DNA of 64,000 nucleotides from Streptomyces tsukubensis. GTDB lineage: Bacteria > Actinomycetota > Actinomycetes > Streptomycetales > Streptomycetaceae. The stretch lies in contig NZ_CP020700.1 of NCBI RefSeq assembly GCF_003932715.1, forward strand, positions 5,540,501 to 5,604,500. Reading direction: 5' to 3'. Positions 1 to 8,039 of this stretch are shown here, piece by piece. The notes under the pieces were generated by a model, which saw only the letters and a list, made by a program, of their open reading frames with translations, searched no databases and was not told the origin of the DNA. Every line of letters starts with the position of its first letter. Positions within the stretch are counted from its first letter, which is position 1. The position numbers and the translations under genes were made by a program.

Positions 1-28
1 ATTCGGAAAGCGTACGAGGGGTGCTGAC

Positions 29-511
29 GTGCACGGAAGCGGTACGGGGAGTGAAGCAGCCCCCAATGGTGCGAGTGGTGTGGACCAGGTATTCCTCGCA
101 CTGGAACGGGAATTGGCGGTCTTCCTGCGCCGTGCGCGGGCCCAGTCGGGGGAAATGGCGCGCGAGGTCCACCCCGGACTGGAGTCCTCGGCCTACGGGT
201 TGCTGGTCCGGCTGGAGGACGCGGGCGCGCAGCGGGCGACCGACCTCGCCGCGTACTTCGGCGTCGGCAAGGCCACGATGAGCCGTCAGCTCCGGGCGCT
301 CGAAGGCGTCGGGCTGGTGGTCCGGGAGCCGGATCCGGCGGACGGCCGGGCCTCACTCGTCCGGCTCACCGAAGAAGGACTGGAACGGTTCCGCCGAGTG
401 AGGGACGCCCGCCGGGAGCGGTACGTACGGAAGCTGGCGGGCTGGGACCGCGGGGAGATCGCCGAGCTGGGCCGGCTGCTCCGCCAGCTCAACGACCGGG
501 CCGCCGACTGA
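29..511 (+). CDS. MarR family transcriptional regulator
   Basis: A 160-residue protein with the winged-helix architecture of MarR regulators. The recognition-helix region reads ATDLAAYFGVGKATMSRQL (about residues 72-90), followed by a wing with EPDPADGRA and LTEEG. MarR proteins usually act as dimers that repress neighbouring or own genes in response to small ligands. The GTG start at 29 follows a GAGGGG ribosome site. The next gene is convergent and the upstream neighbour lies outside the window, so the target cannot be inferred. Confidence 0.88.
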   Translation: MHGSGTGSEAAPNGASGVDQVFLALERELAVFLRRARAQSGEMAREVHPGLESSAYGLLVRLEDAGAQRATDLAAYFGVGKATMSRQLRALEGVGLVVREPDPADGRASLVRLTEEGLERFRRVRDARRERYVRKLAGWDRGEIAELGRLLRQLNDRAAD

Positions 512-519
512 CGTACCCC

Positions 520-587
520 CGCGGAAACCCGGCCCTCGCGGAAACCCCGCCCTCGCGGGAGCCCGGCCCCTGCGCGAACCCGGCTCC
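520..587. repeat. Four imperfect 17-bp tandem repeats between convergent genes
   Basis: Units at 520-536, 537-553, 554-570 and 571-587 follow the pattern CGCGGAAACCCGGCCCT with increasing divergence. GGGAGCC (557-563) can also pair with GGCTCCC (582-588), so the block may act as a terminator for the two converging genes. It lies between the stop codons of the MarR gene and the PP2C-like gene. Confidence 0.7.
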
Positions 588-602
588 CGGCGGAAGGAGG
601 CG

Positions 603-1391
603 TTACGGCTCCACGAAGACCGCCGTCGCATCGTCGTGGAGCTTCCAGCGGAACGGCTCGCCCTGCTCCCGCGTCGCCGTCTCGACCGCTCTGACCCGGT
701 CGATCAGAGCCTGCGGACCCGAGGTGCGCAGCAGGGCGACGCAGTCCGTCCAGTCGCCCTCCTTGAACAGGTCCGTCCAGCGCGATGCGCCGTCCGTGAG
801 GGCGGTCAGGGAGCGCACCCCGGCGCGCGGCACCCGGCCCGTCACCGCGCGGGAGGCGACCGAAGGATCCGCCGCCGCCGTGAAGAAGCCGCCCTCCGCA
901 TTGCGCAGGGCGTCCGCCGACGCATGGGTACGGAGGGCCTCGCGCGGCAGCCGGTCGATGCGGTCGTCGAGCACCGCGCGCACCTCCCCGGACGGGGACT
1001 CCAGCAGCAGGGTGGAGTCGGAGAGCACCAGATACTCCACCTCCCCGCCCGCCCCGCCCCACCGGACGACGACCACGGTCGCCTGCGGTGTACGCACGTG
1101 AGAAAGGTCACAGGTTTGACGGTGGGCGTCGGCGGTGCGGCGAATTGCCGTGGAGAGAATTCCGGTCAATTCGAGATCGTGTGCCGAAGTGGTGAGTTCG
1201 AGCAGCGCACCGCCCAGTCGCGTGGTGAACCACGGAACGCCGTGCACACAACCGTCATCGCCCTGCGGCGGGGTGACTCCGTCGAGCACCACCAGCGATC
1301 CGCCCTGGCCCGACGCGGGCAGGGCCACCGAAGCCCAGTCCTCGTTGGGCTGTTCGGGGCGGCCGGCCGAGGTGGCGAGTTCGATACGCAT
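603..1391 (-). CDS. PP2C-like protein phosphatase domain protein
   Basis: 262 residues. The layout resembles PP2C/PPM phosphatases: an early NEDW segment (residues 16-19), LVVLDGVTPP where the metal-binding DG motif is expected (about 33-42), a central LTDGAS motif, and a closing DDATAVFV (about 252-259). Known PPM enzymes use these aspartates to bind Mn/Mg and remove phosphate from Ser/Thr. The ATG at 1391 has a GAGGAAC ribosome site. It is transcribed divergently from the cvn operon across about 400 bp. Catalytic activity is inferred and not certain, since PPM-like folds are sometimes degenerate. Confidence 0.75.
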   Translation of the reverse strand: MRIELATSAGRPEQPNEDWASVALPASGQGGSLVVLDGVTPPQGDDGCVHGVPWFTTRLGGALLELTTSAHDLELTGILSTAIRRTADAHRQTCDLSHVRTPQATVVVVRWGGAGGEVEYLVLSDSTLLLESPSGEVRAVLDDRIDRLPREALRTHASADALRNAEGGFFTAAADPSVASRAVTGRVPRAGVRSLTALTDGASRWTDLFKEGDWTDCVALLRTSGPQALIDRVRAVETATREQGEPFRWKLHDDATAVFVEP

Positions 1392-1790
1392 GTTCCTCAG
1401 TCTGCATCACCTGTTCACGTACCCCGCACATCTGCGGATTTCGTACGTACGGGCTGGTCAGACCGGTTGCCGGGGAGTGTCCGGGCCTGGTGTTGCTTTA
1501 CCTGCGGTCATCACGTGATCGCGGGCGGGCATCTTGCCAAAGCCGGACCGGAAGATCCAATCAGTGCCCCGTCGACCACGGCCACGGTAGCTCCGGGGAG
1601 TTGTTTGCCAACTCATAGGTGATGTTCACTCGTTCAGGTGGCGGAGCAGCCGAACGGCGTCTCCCTCCCAAACGCACTGGAATCGTCTGAAGCCGTGCCC
1701 GTGCCGGGGTGGGATCTTTCCGGGTGACCGGTCGTCACCTCTGCTACATGGGTCAACGGCTGGACGAGTCGAGCAGGATTGCGAGCACCG
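1392..1790. other. Divergent intergenic region with a short inverted repeat
   Basis: About 400 bp separate the PP2C-like gene (minus) from the conservon (plus). I see no credible gene here. The most notable element is the inverted repeat GAGTTG-TTTGC-CAACTC at 1598-1614. Promoters for both directions must lie here, but I cannot place -10/-35 boxes with confidence. Confidence 0.5.
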
Positions 1791-4700
1791 GTGCAGAACA
1801 AGCGGCCTTCCGGGGCCCCGACGGCCGCCCCAGGGGCCCCCGGAACGTTCTCGGCGCAGGACGCCCACCTTTCCATGCCCCTGCCTCCGCCCGACGTGCC
1901 CGTCGCGCGCGGACGCAGCAAGAAACTCCGCAGCAGACTGGTCGTCGGAGTGGCCGTCGTCGCGCTGATCGTCACCGGCGCCGGAGCGCCCGGGCTGCTG
2001 GACAGCTCCTCGGAACTCCACGACTCCCAGCGTCTGGTGACCCTCGCCGAACTCAACCGGCAGGCCGTCACCCTCGCCCATGCCCTCGCCGACGAACGCG
2101 ACGAGGTCACCGCGTACATCGCCGCGGGCCGCGAGGGCGGGCCCGCCGACCGGCAGAAGGCCGTGACGGCCCCCGCCGTCCGGGTCGACCGGCAGATAGA
2201 GGAGATCCGCGGCTCCATCCCGGACGAACGGGCCGCCCTGCGCCGCGATCTGGCGACCGTACCGACCGTCCGCCGCAGCGCCCTCGGCGGCAAGGGCACG
2301 GCGCTGGAGGCGCACAACGCGTACACGACCGTCATCAACGGTCTGCACGCCCTCGCCGGGGAGCTGGCCGAGAAGACCCCGCCCCGGGCGGCCGACGGCG
2401 CCCGCGCCCACGCCGACCTCGGTCTCGCCGTCGAACAGGCCTCCGCGACCCGCGGACTCCTGCTCGCCGCCCTCGCCGTCCCCGCCGCCGACCCCGACCA
2501 CTCCGGCGGCGGCCAGGACGGGTCCGGACAGCAGGACCAGTCCGGGCAGCAGGGTCAGCAGGGTCAGTACGGGCAGTCCGGTGACGAGGAGAGCGAGGAG
2601 CAGAAGGCCGCCGCCCGCGCCCGCGACGCCCTCAGCGCCCTCGCCCTGCAGGCCCGGGTCCGGGAGGAGGCGGCCCTCGCCGACTTCGACCAGGACGCGG
2701 CCAAGTCCGCCCGGGACTCCCTGCTCGCCACCGTCACCGGCGCCGAGGTCAAGGCGGCCGAGGCCTACCTCAGCCGCCTCACCGACGAACCGCAGCTCTC
2801 CGGCAAGGACCGGGAGACCGATCCGCGGAAGCTCGCCGCCGCCCTGACCGCCCGCATCGAGCAGATGCGCGGCGTCGAGTCCGCGCTGGCCGCCCAGCGG
2901 ATCACCGCCTTCGAGCAGCTCCGCGACGACGACGTCACCGAGCTGGAACTGCGGATCGCCGTCCTCGGCGGTCTGCTGCTGCTCGCCGTCGCCGTACTCG
3001 CCGCGCTGCTGCGCACCATCACCCGGCCGCTCTCCGTGCTCCGGCGCGGTGCCGCCCGGCTCGCGGGCGCGCCCGAGGCGGAGGAGCCCGTCGGATTCAC
3101 GGGCCGCAACGACGAGTTCGCCCAGACCGTACGCTCCCTGAACACCCTCCACGGCAAGGTCCGCGAACTCGCCGAGCGGGCCCGCGGTCTCGACAGCGCC
3201 CGCGGCGGACTCGCCGCCGAACGGGACGCCCTCGCCGCCGAGCTGGCCACGGCCCGGGCCGACGCCCACCGCCGTACGGTGGAGCTGACCGCCGACGTCG
3301 AACGGCTCCGCCACAGCGTCGAGCACACCTTCGTCAACCTCTCCCTGCGCAACCTCGGTCTGGTCGACCGTCAGCTCTCGGTCATCGAGAAGCTGGAGGA
3401 GCGCGAGCAGGACCCGGAGCGGCTGGCCACCCTGTTCAAGCTGGACCATATGGCCACCGTGATGCGCCGCCACAGCGAGAACCTCCTGGTGCTCGCCGGG
3501 GCGGAGCACAGCCACGGCCATCCGGGCGCCGTACCGCTGGTGGATGTGCTGCGGGCCGCGGTCAGCGAGATCGAACGGTACGAGCGGGTCGTCATCCAGT
3601 CGCTGCCGCCGCAGACCCAGGTCGCCGGGTTCGCCGCGGACGACCTCAGCCATCTGGTCGCCGAACTGCTGGAGAACGCGACCTCGTTCTCCCCGCCGGA
3701 GGCCCGGGTCGAGCTCTCGGGCTGGCTCCTGGAGAACGGGGAAGTCATGCTCTCCGTCCAGGACACCGGCATAGGGATGACCGCGGGGCGGCTCGCCGAA
3801 CTCAACGAGAAGCTGGAGAACCCGCTCTCGTTCGAGGAACCGGCCGAGTCCGCGGACCCCGCGACGGACGGCCGGGCGACCGGGACCGGCGGTAGTAGCG
3901 GCAACGACCGCGACACGGCGGGTGTTCCGGCCGACCGGGCCTCCCGGAAGAACGGAAAGAACGCGAAGGGCGGCAAGGCCGGGAAGAACGGCAAGGCCGC
4001 CGGGAGGAACGGGAAGAACGGCAGGGCGTCCGAGCCCGAGGGGCTCGGGCTGCGCGTCACCGCCCTGCTCGCCGCCCGCCACGGCGTCCGCGTCCAGCTC
4101 CGCGACCAGAAGCAGGGCGGGATCACCGCGGTCGTGGTGCTGCCCATGGCCCTGCTGCCGCAGGGCGCCCGCACCGAACTGCGCGATCCGCTGACGGACT
4201 CCGGCTCCATGCCCGCCGTCCGGCTCCCGGGCTCGGTCGCCGAAGCCAACTCCAATGCGCTGCCCGCCGGTTCCCGCCAGGCCACCGTCCGTCCCGGTAC
4301 GGATCCGGACAGCGGTACGGCTCCGGAGCCCGGCACCGCGGCCGCCGCGGGGCACGCTTCCGTGCCCGCCCCCGCCGCCCCCGCCGACGATATCCCGTCG
4401 GCCCTGCCCGTGCGGTCCGGCGGGCAGCGTACGACCGGCGCGTACGACAGCGGCCCTGCGGGACCCGTCCCCGTACCGCAGCCACCGTTCGCCGAACCCC
4501 TGACCGACCCGCTCGTCGAGGCCGCGGAAGCGGCCGTGCGCGCGGCGGAGCCCGAGGTGCACGGCCGGACCGCCGACGGCGACCCGGTGGTCGCGGGAAT
4601 CGACGAACCCACCTTCGACATGCGGCTTCCGGACCTCGGAGCCGACCCGGCGGACCGCACCGCGCCCGCCGAACCGGCCGCCGCGGCGGCCCCCGCCGGA

Positions 4701-4946
4701 CCGGCCGCGCCGGTCTGGGACCGGGTCACCGACAAGGGCCTGCCCAAGCGCACGCCCAAGGTCGTCCGGCCCGCCACCGATCCGGGGGAGCGCAGGAGTG
4801 GCGGCGTCGACCCGGCCGAACTGAGGCGTAGGCTCGGCGGGTTCCAGAAGGCCGCGGAGGACGGCCGCCGCGAGGCACAGGCCGAGATCGCCCGTACCGC
4901 GGCACCAGAAGAAGCGGGGGACACAGTCGAGGAGGCACGCAGTTGA
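1791..4946 (+). CDS. cvnA: Conservon sensor histidine kinase CvnA (nitrate/sulfonate-sensing type)
   Basis: About 1051 residues. An N-terminal membrane segment (about residues 48-66) is followed by an extracytoplasmic helical sensor, a second membrane helix (about 387-407, rich in LLLLAVAVLAALL), a HAMP-like linker, and a GHKL ATPase with N-box LVAELLENATSFSP (about 622-635) and a G2 box beginning GLGLRVTALL. As is usual for CvnA proteins, no canonical H-box is obvious. A Lys/Gly/Asn-rich insertion (about 717-746) splits the ATP lid, and the C-terminal 280 residues are Pro/Ala-rich and probably disordered. Conservons are known as membrane-associated sensor and G-protein-like complexes in actinomycetes. 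The GTG at 1791 was chosen; an upstream TTG at 1779 has no room for a ribosome site. It is coupled to the next gene by overlap. Confidence 0.9.
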   Translation: MQNKRPSGAPTAAPGAPGTFSAQDAHLSMPLPPPDVPVARGRSKKLRSRLVVGVAVVALIVTGAGAPGLLDSSSELHDSQRLVTLAELNRQAVTLAHALADERDEVTAYIAAGREGGPADRQKAVTAPAVRVDRQIEEIRGSIPDERAALRRDLATVPTVRRSALGGKGTALEAHNAYTTVINGLHALAGELAEKTPPRAADGARAHADLGLAVEQASATRGLLLAALAVPAADPDHSGGGQDGSGQQDQSGQQGQQGQYGQSGDEESEEQKAAARARDALSALALQARVREEAALADFDQDAAKSARDSLLATVTGAEVKAAEAYLSRLTDEPQLSGKDRETDPRKLAAALTARIEQMRGVESALAAQRITAFEQLRDDDVTELELRIAVLGGLLLLAVAVLAALLRTITRPLSVLRRGAARLAGAPEAEEPVGFTGRNDEFAQTVRSLNTLHGKVRELAERARGLDSARGGLAAERDALAAELATARADAHRRTVELTADVERLRHSVEHTFVNLSLRNLGLVDRQLSVIEKLEEREQDPERLATLFKLDHMATVMRRHSENLLVLAGAEHSHGHPGAVPLVDVLRAAVSEIERYERVVIQSLPPQTQVAGFAADDLSHLVAELLENATSFSPPEARVELSGWLLENGEVMLSVQDTGIGMTAGRLAELNEKLENPLSFEEPAESADPATDGRATGTGGSSGNDRDTAGVPADRASRKNGKNAKGGKAGKNGKAAGRNGKNGRASEPEGLGLRVTALLAARHGVRVQLRDQKQGGITAVVVLPMALLPQGARTELRDPLTDSGSMPAVRLPGSVAEANSNALPAGSRQATVRPGTDPDSGTAPEPGTAAAAGHASVPAPAAPADDIPSALPVRSGGQRTTGAYDSGPAGPVPVPQPPFAEPLTDPLVEAAEAAVRAAEPEVHGRTADGDPVVAGIDEPTFDMRLPDLGADPADRTAPAEPAAAAAPAGPAAPVWDRVTDKGLPKRTPKVVRPATDPGERRSGGVDPAELRRRLGGFQKAAEDGRREAQAEIARTAAPEEAGDTVEEARS

Positions 4947-5428
4947 CTGCGACCGGGACGTTCGGCCTGAGCAGTGAGGCCCGCAATCTGCACTGGCTGC
5001 TGAGCAATCTGGTGGAGGAGGTGCCCGGACTGCGCTCGGTCGCCGTCGTCTCGTCCGACGGACTGCTGCTGCTCTCCTCCGACCCGGAGCAGAACGCCGC
5101 GGCCACCGGCACCACCACAACGTCGGAGGGCCCCAGGGGCTCCAGCGCCGACCTCGCGACCATCGTGTCCGGTATCGGCAGTCTGACCATCGGCGCCGCC
5201 CGGCTGATGGACGGCGGCGGGGTGAAACAGACCGTGGTGGCGATGGAGGAAGGCTGCGTCTTCATCATGTCCATCAGCGACGGTTCACTCCTCGGAGTGC
5301 ATGCCGAGGCCGACTGCGACATGAGCGTCGTCGCCTACCACATGGGCCTGTTCGTGGGCCGGGCCGGACATGTGCTCACCCCCGAACTCCGCAGCGAGCT
5401 GCGGCAGTCCCTGGAGGGCGCCCGGTGA
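4943..5428 (+). CDS. cvnB: Conservon roadblock/LC7 protein CvnB
   Basis: 161 residues with the Roadblock/LC7 pattern: an N-terminal helix with LHWLLSNLVEEVPGLRSVAVVSSDGLLL, a central IVSGIGSLTIGAARLMDGG helix, and C-terminal strands ending in GHVLTPELR. In conservons this protein is thought to act like a GTPase-regulating (GAP-like) partner of CvnD. The TTG start overlaps the cvnA stop (TTGA), which indicates translational coupling. Its own stop overlaps the GTG of the next gene. Confidence 0.93.
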   Translation: MTATGTFGLSSEARNLHWLLSNLVEEVPGLRSVAVVSSDGLLLLSSDPEQNAAATGTTTTSEGPRGSSADLATIVSGIGSLTIGAARLMDGGGVKQTVVAMEEGCVFIMSISDGSLLGVHAEADCDMSVVAYHMGLFVGRAGHVLTPELRSELRQSLEGAR

Positions 5429-5853
5429 ACGCCGCCGCCGCGGGACCCGTCGGCGCCGGACCGGGGAAGCTGCCCGTCCGCGGCGAGAACCGCCGCCCCG
5501 CCCGGGTCCGCCCCTATTCGCTCACCGGCGGACGCACCCGCTTCGGGCACGTCCTGCTCGTCGAGACCTTCGTCGCCGCGCTGGAGGCCCCCGCCGACCG
5601 CCGTGAGCTGCCGAAGGGCGATCTGTCGTCCCGGGTCATGCCGGAGCTCCAGGCCATCGTCGAACTCTGCCGCCGGATGCGGACCGTCGCCGAGATCTCG
5701 GCGATCCTCAAGATGCCCCTGGGCGTCGTCAGGGTGCTGCTGAGCGACCTGGCCGACCAGGGCAAAATTCGTGTATACGGCACCGGGCAGGGCCCGGGCC
5801 GCCCCGAACGCGCACTGCTCGAAAGGGTGCTGAGTGGACTCCGCCGCCTCTGA
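5425..5853 (+). CDS. cvnC: Conservon DUF742 protein CvnC
   Basis: 142 residues in the DUF742 family. Recognisable segments are VRPYSLTGGRTR (about 30-41), a middle LCRRMRTVAEISAIL, and LGVVRVLLSDLADQGKI (about 99-115), which looks like a winged-helix. CvnC is a fixed member of conservons with an unclear biochemical role. The GTG start overlaps the cvnB stop (GTGA), and its 3' end overlaps the start of cvnD by 20 nt, so the four genes are a tightly coupled operon. Confidence 0.93.
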   Translation: MNAAAAGPVGAGPGKLPVRGENRRPARVRPYSLTGGRTRFGHVLLVETFVAALEAPADRRELPKGDLSSRVMPELQAIVELCRRMRTVAEISAILKMPLGVVRVLLSDLADQGKIRVYGTGQGPGRPERALLERVLSGLRRL

Positions 5854-6556
5854 CACGCTCTCCGGTCCACTCCACGACGGAGCGGGCTCCGGCCGGATCG
5901 CGCAGCCCCGCCCGCCGGACCGGACCGCCGCCCCCGGCTTCTTCGGACTGCCCACCGGCGATGAGGAGCCCGAAGAGGGCCTCCAGTCCTGGCAGCTCGA
6001 CCACACCCGCGCGCCGACCGTCGCCAAGGTCGTCGTCGCGGGCGGCTTCGGCGTGGGCAAGACCACCTTCGTCGGCGCGGTCTCGGAGATCACCCCGCTC
6101 CAGACCGAGGCGCTGATGACCGAGGCCAGCGAGGAGACCGACGACCTCTCCGCGACCCCCGGGAAGACCACCACCACCGTCGCCATGGACTTCGGGCGGA
6201 TCACGCTCTACGACGATCTGGTGATGTACGTCTTCGGCACGCCCGGCCAGCAGCGGTTCTGGTTCATGTGGGACGACCTGGTCCGCGGCGCGGTCGGCGC
6301 GATCGTCCTCGCGGACACCCGGCGGCTCTCGGACTGCTTCCCCGCCCTCGACTACTTCGAGAGCAGCGGTCTGCCGTACATCGTGGCCGTCAACCACTTC
6401 GAGGGTTCGGAACTCTTCGAGACGGAAGACGTGCGCGAGGCCTTGACCATAGCCCCGCATGTACCCATCGTGATCATTGATGCACGGAAACGGTACAGCG
6501 TCGTCGAGGCGCTGTCGGCGCTCGTCGCCCGCGCCCTGGACGAGACACCCGAATGA
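5834..6556 (+). CDS. cvnD: Conservon GTP-binding protein CvnD
   Basis: 240 residues, Ras-like small GTPase. The P-loop is GGFGVGKTTFVGAV (about 71-84), a switch-region TTT follows in GKTTTTVAMDFG, the G3-like motif is FGTPGQQRF, and VAVNHFEG stands where NKxD is expected. CvnD is the GTPase of the conservon, thought to cycle on the membrane with CvnA-C. The GTG start lies inside the cvnC 3' end. A strong hairpin follows the stop, so the operon probably ends here. Confidence 0.93.
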   Translation: MDSAASDTLSGPLHDGAGSGRIAQPRPPDRTAAPGFFGLPTGDEEPEEGLQSWQLDHTRAPTVAKVVVAGGFGVGKTTFVGAVSEITPLQTEALMTEASEETDDLSATPGKTTTTVAMDFGRITLYDDLVMYVFGTPGQQRFWFMWDDLVRGAVGAIVLADTRRLSDCFPALDYFESSGLPYIVAVNHFEGSELFETEDVREALTIAPHVPIVIIDARKRYSVVEALSALVARALDETPE

Positions 6557-6570
6557 CACCGGGGCACCGG

Positions 6571-6598
6571 GGCACCGGGGCACCGGAGCCCCGGTGCC
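6571..6598 (+). terminator. Hairpin terminator after cvnD
   Basis: A perfect 11-bp inverted repeat, GGCACCGGGGC (6571-6581) and GCCCCGGTGCC (6588-6598) with a 6-nt loop, starts 14 nt after the cvnD stop. It is built from a GGGGCACCG tandem run beginning about 6559, and a GGTCCC tandem run follows at about 6603-6625. There is no T-tract, which is common for GC-rich actinobacterial terminators. Confidence 0.65.
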
Positions 6599-6719
6599 GT
6601 CCGGGTCCCGGTCCCGGTCCCGGCCGACGTCCGTCCGTCCGCCGCCCGTGCCCGGTCCCGGCTCACGGGCCGGCCGAACCGAGCCCCCGCCCCAGTCACC
6701 TGAGAGAAGAGCCTCCCGG

Positions 6720-7976
6720 ATGCGGAAGATACTCATAGTCGGAGCCGGACAGTCCGGGCTCCAGCTCGCCCTCGGCCTCCAGTCCCAGGGCTACGAGGTC
6801 ACGCTGATGTCCAACCGCACCCCCGACGAGATCCGGTCCGGCCGGGTCATGTCGACGCAGTGCATGTTCCACACCGCGCTCCAGCACGAGCGGGACCTGG
6901 ACATCAACTTCTGGGAGTCCCAGGCCCCCAGGATCGAAGGCCTCGGCGTCTCCGTCGCCGGACCCCCGGCACCGGACGCCCCCGAGGGCCCGTCGCCGCG
7001 GATCGTCGACTGGGTGGGGAAACTGGACGGATACGCCCAGTCCGTGGACCAGCGGGTCAAGATGGCCGGCTGGATGGAGACCTTCGCCCAGCGCGGCGGA
7101 CAGCTCGTCATCCACGGCGCGGCCGTTTCCGACCTGGACTTCTTCGCCCGGACCTATGATCTGGTGCTGGTCTCGGCGGGCAAGGGCGAGCTGGTGACGA
7201 TGTTCGGCCGGGACGCGTCCCGTTCGCCGTACGACAGCCCGCAGCGCGCCCTGGCCGTCACCTATGTCCACGGCCTCGGGCCGCGCCCCGAACACCCGGA
7301 CTACGACGCGATCCGCTGCAATCTGGTGCCCGGCGTCGGCGAGCTGTTCGTGATGCCGACGCTCACCACCTCCGGGCGCGCCGACATCCTCTTCTGGGAG
7401 GGCATCCCCGGCGGCCCCCTCGACGTCTTCACGGGCGTCAAGGACCCGGCGCAGCACCTGGCGCTGACCCTGGAGCTGATGAAGCGCTTCACCCCCTGGG
7501 AGTACGCGCGGGCCGGCAAGGTCGAACTGACCGACGGCGGCGGCACCCTCGCCGGACGGTACGCCCCGGTGGTCCGGGGGCCCGTCGGCCGGCTGCCCTC
7601 CGGCGGAGTGGTCCTCGGGGTCGCGGATGTGGTCGTCGCCAACGACCCCATCACGGGACAGGGCTCCAACTCGGCGTCCAAGTGCGCCGCGTCCTATCTG
7701 GACTCCATCGTGGAGCACGGCGACCGGCCGTTCGACGAGACCTGGATGCGGAACACCTTCGAGCGGTACTGGGCCACCGCGCAGCACGTCACCAAGTGGA
7801 CGAACGCGATGCTGGCGCCGCCGCCGGAGCATGTGCTCCAGCTGATCGGGGCCGCGGGACAGCTGCAGCCGGTCGCCGACCGGTTCGCGAACGGCTTCGA
7901 CAACCCCGCCGACTTCGAGAACTTCTTCTACGACCCGGAGAAGGCGGGAGCCTATCTGTCGTCCTTCGGCGGATAG
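6720..7976 (+). CDS. Styrene monooxygenase/indole monooxygenase family flavoprotein
   Basis: 418 residues. The N-terminal Rossmann motif ILIVGAGQSGLQLALGL (about 4-20) is the FAD-binding GxGxxG site, followed by an acceptor strand YEVTLMSNRTPDEIRSGRV. The C-terminal section has ANDPITGQGSNSASKCA, typical of FAD-binding of the StyA/PHBH fold. StyA-type enzymes epoxidise styrene or hydroxylate indole using FADH2 from a separate reductase; no reductase is encoded nearby. The ATG at 6720 follows GAGAGAAGAGCC. It lies 163 bp after cvnD and behind a hairpin, so it probably has its own promoter. Its substrate cannot be told from sequence. Confidence 0.87.
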   Translation: MRKILIVGAGQSGLQLALGLQSQGYEVTLMSNRTPDEIRSGRVMSTQCMFHTALQHERDLDINFWESQAPRIEGLGVSVAGPPAPDAPEGPSPRIVDWVGKLDGYAQSVDQRVKMAGWMETFAQRGGQLVIHGAAVSDLDFFARTYDLVLVSAGKGELVTMFGRDASRSPYDSPQRALAVTYVHGLGPRPEHPDYDAIRCNLVPGVGELFVMPTLTTSGRADILFWEGIPGGPLDVFTGVKDPAQHLALTLELMKRFTPWEYARAGKVELTDGGGTLAGRYAPVVRGPVGRLPSGGVVLGVADVVVANDPITGQGSNSASKCAASYLDSIVEHGDRPFDETWMRNTFERYWATAQHVTKWTNAMLAPPPEHVLQLIGAAGQLQPVADRFANGFDNPADFENFFYDPEKAGAYLSSFGG

Positions 7977-8007
7977 CGGGGCGGCGCACAGCGGGGCAGC
8001 GGAGCAG

Positions 8008-8033
8008 GGGGGCGGCCGGTCACGGCCGCCCCC
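8008..8033. terminator. Bidirectional hairpin terminator
   Basis: A perfect 11-bp inverted repeat, GGGGGCGGCCG (8008-8018) and CGGCCGCCCCC (8023-8033) with a GTCA loop, lies in the 63-bp gap between two convergent genes and probably terminates both. Confidence 0.75.
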
Positions 8034-8039
8034 GCGCCG

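Noticed and set aside
1626..5120. A 1164-codon open frame on the minus strand
   Set aside because: It is antisense to cvnA and cvnB; the high GC content leaves stop-free shadows. The conservon frames carry clear domains and the antisense frame does not.
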